A DNA stretch of 25,538 bases from a virus. Made by a program: the position numbers and the translations under genes. Location: positions 1 to 25,538 of IMG/VR virus record IMGVR_UViG_3300044681_000973; one strand, written 5' to 3'. This document shows, piece by piece, positions 24,001 to 25,538 of the stretch. The first letter of the stretch is position 1. Every line of letters starts with the position of its first letter. Under the pieces are notes generated by a model, which was not told where the DNA came from, did no database searches, and was given only the letters and a program-made list of their open reading frames with translations.

Positions 24001-25538
24001 GAGCTAATTTTATATTATTATTATCAACCTTAATTACAAAATATTCTTCTCCTGAAATTAAAGGAGATGCTGAAGATGCAGCAGAATAAACTATTTTATC
24101 GCCAGTTTTGAATGAGTGGTTTGAAATCGAAATAACGTCTTTAGAAACTGAAAAATATGTCGATGCGACAGAAATTGGATTGACAATTAGTCTAGCACTA
24201 GAGTCATCAAATTTTAATGTTACAGATTCTATTAAATTTGGAGTAATCTTAAATGTAAAGTCATCGGAAACTTTTAAATTATGCTCATTAAAGGTAGTTA
24301 GTATTCCTTTTACTGTTGTAAATTCCCCAATTGGGTTTAAGTTTGTTGTTTCAAGGCCATGAGATTCTCCTGTGCTGTTACTAATAGCTTTGAAATATAA
24401 TTTAGAAGTGCTTCCAATTCCAACAGACGTTGTAGAAATTCCGAAGTTATCATTATCAGTTTTTACAATATAGACAATATCTCCATTCTGCAATGTAAAT
24501 TCTGGGGTTAAAGATGGATTTTTTGAACAAGTTAGTCCAACTCCAGAAATCGGATAATATTTTAATTTTTGGCCAGAATTGTATCCATGCCCAGGCATGT
24601 ATATGTTTTGAGGCTCAATTTTATTATATGCCCTTTGCTTTACTATTGTTGTAGTTCCAATTCCAACAGAAGAAACTGAGGAGCTGTTATAATCTACAGT
24701 AATACTAGTGGCAGTTGTTGATACAACAATGGCGGAAGAGATGCCTATGTTTGTTGCCCCACTTAACTCAATAATATCTCCAATTTTAAATGAATGCCTA
24801 TAAAAGCTAATTTTTGTATAAGATCCTTGCCCAGTTTGAATTCCAATGGGAACAAAAGTGACTCCAATGCCAACATACTTAATTGTAGCAGTTGTTCCAA
24901 TTCCAACTTCTACTTGGGGATTAAAATACTTTATCGTATTTAATTCTGTGCTGCTATTTGTCCTTATGCCTGAAGGAGTTCTAAATGAAAATGTCCTCGG
25001 AATAAGTTCTACAGAAGCTCCTGCAGTATGTATTCCGGCCAATGTAGAGTTATAACCACGAAGAATTTTATACGTATTATTTGATTTGTTAACCTGTAAA
25101 ACTAAAACTTTTTCGGAGTCTATTTGCAGCACATCATTGACATTAATTTTTCCGCTACTCGTAGGTTCAGATAACCGTATTGCCGTAGTAATTCCTGTAG
25201 ATGCAGTTAATCCTATTCCCAGGGAAAGTTCAGTAAATGAAGTGCTTACTGAAACCGTATGAATTCCTTCTATAAATTTATATGAAGCCGTATTAATTCC
25301 GGTAATAGTTATTATTTGGTTGTTGGATAAATTATGAGCCGTAGATGCAATTCCAATTATTAAATTTCCACTTTCGATAAATTCTATATTATCTAAAAAT
25401 TGCTTTGTGTAACTTACAAAACTTACACCTTTACCCACAACTTCGGAAACTGCCGCAGATAACCCTCTCCCATTAGTGGAGGTATTATCAAATATTAATC
25501 TATCGTCAACTTTATAGTTTTGTCCTCCATCCTTTACA
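18002..25538 (-). CDS. Giant virion structural protein in the gp7 position (5' end outside window)
   Basis: The frame is open from the right edge to a stop at 18002-18004 (2511 visible residues). A GTG at 25436-25438 could be read as a start, but the frame continues upstream to the edge without a stop (VKDGGQNYKVDDRLIFDN, then GLSAAVSEVVGKGVSF). That upstream sequence is a typical repeat unit, so the true start is outside. It directly precedes gp8, the place of T4 gp7 (1032 aa), the wedge initiator; homology to gp7 itself is not shown here. Visible modules are GSGY repeats, three DDISxQFNG units about 0.8-0.9 kb apart, coiled-type spacer DSLNQVKIGDSLVLNKRDQY, a probable beta-propeller (18660-19525), and a C-terminus with GYYSWGRLTFNSR and STAPIVVRLRPLLESY as in marine relatives. 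Probably a baseplate or tail-spike scaffold exposed on the virion. Confidence 0.85.
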   Translation of the reverse strand, partial: VKDGGQNYKVDDRLIFDNTSTNGRGLSAAVSEVVGKGVSFVSYTKQFLDNIEFIESGNLIIGIASTAHNLSNNQIITITGINTASYKFIEGIHTVSVSTSFTELSLGIGLTASTGITTAIRLSEPTSSGKINVNDVLQIDSEKVLVLQVNKSNNTYKILRGYNSTLAGIHTAGASVELIPRTFSFRTPSGIRTNSSTELNTIKYFNPQVEVGIGTTATIKYVGIGVTFVPIGIQTGQGSYTKISFYRHSFKIGDIIELSGATNIGISSAIVVSTTATSITVDYNSSSVSSVGIGTTTIVKQRAYNKIEPQNIYMPGHGYNSGQKLKYYPISGVGLTCSKNPSLTPEFTLQNGDIVYIVKTDNDNFGISTTSVGIGSTSKLYFKAISNSTGESHGLETTNLNPIGEFTTVKGILTTFNEHNLKVSDDFTFKITPNLIESVTLKFDDSSARLIVNPISVASTYFSVSKDVISISNHSFKTGDKIVYSAASSASPLISGEEYFVIKVDNNNIKLAQYYNDATNLNYNSIGFTTTGSGNHTLGLINPPLKFTRGNTVNFNVSDSSMKNLVLDFYLDSSFTTKIAQKDITRIGSPGDQSATTSVQLKLSEEIPNVFYYKLTPVGISSITNNAIAYNVDYDVISNSRIEVETSGYDSSYSAISVGSTTIEFNLSKVPEVLTYDLSGISTFYYYTSSKTALGPIKSISIGFTGTGYQTLPGITTITTESGFGAVLSPVSEKIGSIKNISILNSGYDFPTDPTLAPKADVPFTVRLSNNYELDQIVVTFGGKNYLVPPKIISPDHPELKFTTVIEGSILVGASIDVNKTGLSEIPPRLLCVNNSNGVSISNATSDGQTNTLEILPKSGNYIEFPFKVGDEIFVEGVKLLNPSSQDTGYNSEDYNYRTFTVTSINDASGFESISYSIVGYGITGGYFDADNSVGRVIKSEEIAKVTSTMRKSDFIENEIIYNDGDIFKVQKNGWNKEKSILKLSGNETFLDIGTIVVGNSSNSKGTIEEITLTESSYKIDGECKKELGWLTQTGFLNNTDQRIHDSEYYQYFSYAINSKIYKEDWTDPVLSLAHPSGFKVFGDLILNSVPSTGIGRSNNLAVRVDNLSDLTIAIENTLSFDTVQNFDTSYEVTTNDNTSKTVGFLTKKLINFSVCKTNKVLKIDDISSQFNGTSIGTDAKGGRVVGLSTFRLTSKGLGVLSNYFIAQNVCGVGGSVVNLPGHNFSTGEEAIYDAGAGGTRIAIASTDRVLGGITTDFLPERVFIYKVDNNRFKISGIKTDAVANGHYLTFRDLGGGLGVGAGSSHSLSVPSDLANARSLITIDNIIQSPLHKKKISTSLSSPVSVGDTTLTLTGITSISANLLFRIDNEILKIGVVGLGSTNVISVVRGSMGTVAAAHTVGAAVTVLGGDYNISKGYIHFTTPPYGKVGPVGLTTGSTFAGRAFYRFNYDNVYIFDDISNQFNGSNTEYELSSYNNDVTGIVTNVGSNVLGPNYGIILLNNILQKPVIDYSMKERAAIGIGASIQFTGTDVLSLPKGGYINEVMAGLGSGYQPLTRAFAIPVISGAGTVQSLILQSSGSGYRSNSGVEILGMVGSGASIVALVGTGNSVGLITGFNIISGGSGYASTNPPTISVGVPTAYSNLTLIGGSGSGGKIDITVGVGGSITEFEITNRGLGYKPNDVLTISGVPTAVGVGTSAFNITIKNIITDKFSGWSFGNLTLLDDISSQFNGRSRSFVITITDITTERYNISALPGSGINPEETLIIILNDVLQSPGENYSLVGGERIVFTTPPPEGSKCLIFFYKASPADVDDIDSLNQVKIGDSLVLNKRDQYVEQLKRVVTEISSLTETRTTNYIDVGINTDPTFYRTLNHTKQRTDLIVNNSYVSKARIPLEGRISPVSRIIKPVSTSDIVIFVENAFPIFRQLDNLPQIKNSVNLIDEKQTVSARVNAVVSAAGTITDFTILSGGENYSTAPEITISTTKPILPQYGKTWVSGTIESATVENYNDFDFGNGIFVACRNVGGISTSLNFTIWDNQAAISAQDLNSISYGNGSWVIVGNGSTIFSSLNATSWTGVGTFFSRVYAGGIIPFEYPTAAYTGNLNSVTYGNNKFIAVGAGGSALVSEVYSGISTSWVVRSTPSSNELNSVVFGVDNYVAVGNGGYITRSSDGFVWSSQVSGTSNNLTSVKYLNGIHFAVGDSATLIKSTDGGGIWAYNSTLSQYAAYDLFDITYNNGVYLISGSNGLVLVSSDGDNWIRTTNSSGNINSLGTDTFRIIGVGQTAKYSVTDSEVVKATATTVISAGGTVQSISIVEPGFGYNESVGVNVLVAPQPPYFERLDNVNATGDFGTIVGIATSATGISTTSPMIILQFDCDEALSSTSYGSIARSGIQTGYYYVLSQTYVGSGVTSIDASNGFNVLGIGSTFIDNVYRADHLVSDVNSGIVTVYSNVISVSGIAQTSQNRCGYYSWGRLTFNSRQEPKQFTLSNTGLLGISTAPIVVRLRPLLESY
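18660..19525 (-). repeat. Probable seven-bladed beta-propeller (BNR/Ycf48-like repeats)
   Basis: Seven successive units of about 35-50 residues share the pattern LNSVxYGNxxFVAVGxxGxIxxSxDGxxW. Examples are LNSISYGNGSWVIVGNGSTI, LNSVTYGNNKFIAVGAGGSA, LNSVVFGVDNYVAVGNGGYI, LTSVKYLNGIHFAVGDSATL and LFDITYNNGVYLISGSNGLV, with more divergent first (DFDFGNGIFVACR) and last (INSLGTDTFRIIGVGQTA) units. SSDG-W turns resemble BNR motifs. The count of seven fits a closed propeller. No catalytic residues of a sialidase are visible. Confidence 0.75.
20340..22046 (-). repeat. Three DDISxQFNG modules in the giant protein
   Basis: DDISSQFNG or DDISNQFNG is encoded near 22020-22046, 21140-21172 and 20343-20370, about 875 and 800 bases apart. 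The second and third copies are followed by similar blocks: a strand-rich stretch, then LLNNILQKPVIDYSM or ILNDVLQSPGENYSL. A GG-IVFTTPPPEGSKC-type strand follows the third. They look like tandem structural domains that arose by duplication. Confidence 0.75.
20460..20870 (-). repeat. GSGY repeat cluster in the giant protein
   Basis: Three consecutive glycine-rich units are encoded: SLILQSSGSGYRSNSGVEIL, GFNIISGGSGYASTNPPTIS and EFEITNRGLGYKPNDVLTIS. They are joined by glycine-rich spacers and are of the same type as those in gp14 and gp8. A related pair lies around 23240-23450 (GFTGTGYQTLPGITTI and SILNSGYDFPTDPTL). Confidence 0.8.

Noticed and set aside
25436-25438. GTG as the start of the giant protein
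   Set aside because: The frame continues upstream to the window edge without a stop and encodes repeat-like sequence, so the gene is treated as 5'-truncated.
1-25538. tRNA genes, CRISPR arrays, insertion sequences, integrase or attachment sites
   Set aside because: None seen; repeats found are protein-coding and degenerate, and genes are packed with almost no free space.

Overview
This window is a late, structural gene block of a T4-like (Tevenvirinae-type) marine myovirus. All genes lie on the minus strand, so transcription runs from position 25538 towards 1. The evidence is a run of recognisable T4 morphogenesis proteins in the T4 order: a giant protein in the gp7 position, gp8, [replaced gp9-12/wac block], gp13, gp14, gp15, gp16. 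The proteins look like those of T4-like phages of marine cyanobacteria (Prochlorococcus/Synechococcus) and SAR11: a DUF4815 giant protein, glycine-rich 'GSGY' repeats, and DUF5661/DUF6321-type modules. Most of the DNA is AT-rich (about 30-35 % GC in lines I counted by hand). The host cannot be fixed from this window; a marine picocyanobacterium or SAR11-type bacterium is an inference.

Layout in transcription order. (a) 25538-18002: a giant structural protein, cut by the window edge at its 5' end, with tandem modules, GSGY repeats and a probable seven-bladed beta-propeller. (b) 17978-16347: baseplate wedge protein gp8, enlarged by inserted modules. (c) 16343-8919: a 2474-residue DUF4815 tail/baseplate protein. 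(d) 8922-7026 and on to 6856: small accessory structural genes: a 67-aa coiled-coil protein, a 112-aa beta-sandwich-like protein, a 441-aa fibre/whisker-like protein and a 56-aa coiled-coil protein. A perfect T4-type late promoter (TATAAATA) lies at 8716-8723. (e) 6859-3805: neck and tail-completion proteins gp13, gp14 and gp15. (f) 3789-3337: small terminase gp16. (g) 3340-1156: a 620-aa mosaic of marine-phage domains and a 106-aa protein that shares one of them. (h) 1152-1: a structural protein, 3' end outside the window, with clearly higher GC.

The genes are packed almost without gaps (ATGA or TAATG overlaps, or 1-23 nt spacers), as expected for translationally coupled late genes. Together they would build the baseplate wedge and fibres (a-d), close and join head and tail (gp13/14/15), and start DNA packaging (gp16). 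No stretch over 300 bases lacks a gene. No tRNA, CRISPR, insertion sequence or integrase was seen.

The most interesting points are: short beta-rich modules inserted into otherwise conserved morphogenesis proteins (gp14, gp8) and shared with the giants; an EF-hand/dockerin-like calcium loop in gp15; the mosaic 620-aa and 106-aa pair after gp16, where T4 has gp17; a perfect 10-bp hairpin at a gene junction; and a repeated TACTATTTAG (minus strand CTAAATAGTA) just upstream of two genes. I did not find a clear self-contained new system such as a defence or mobile module.
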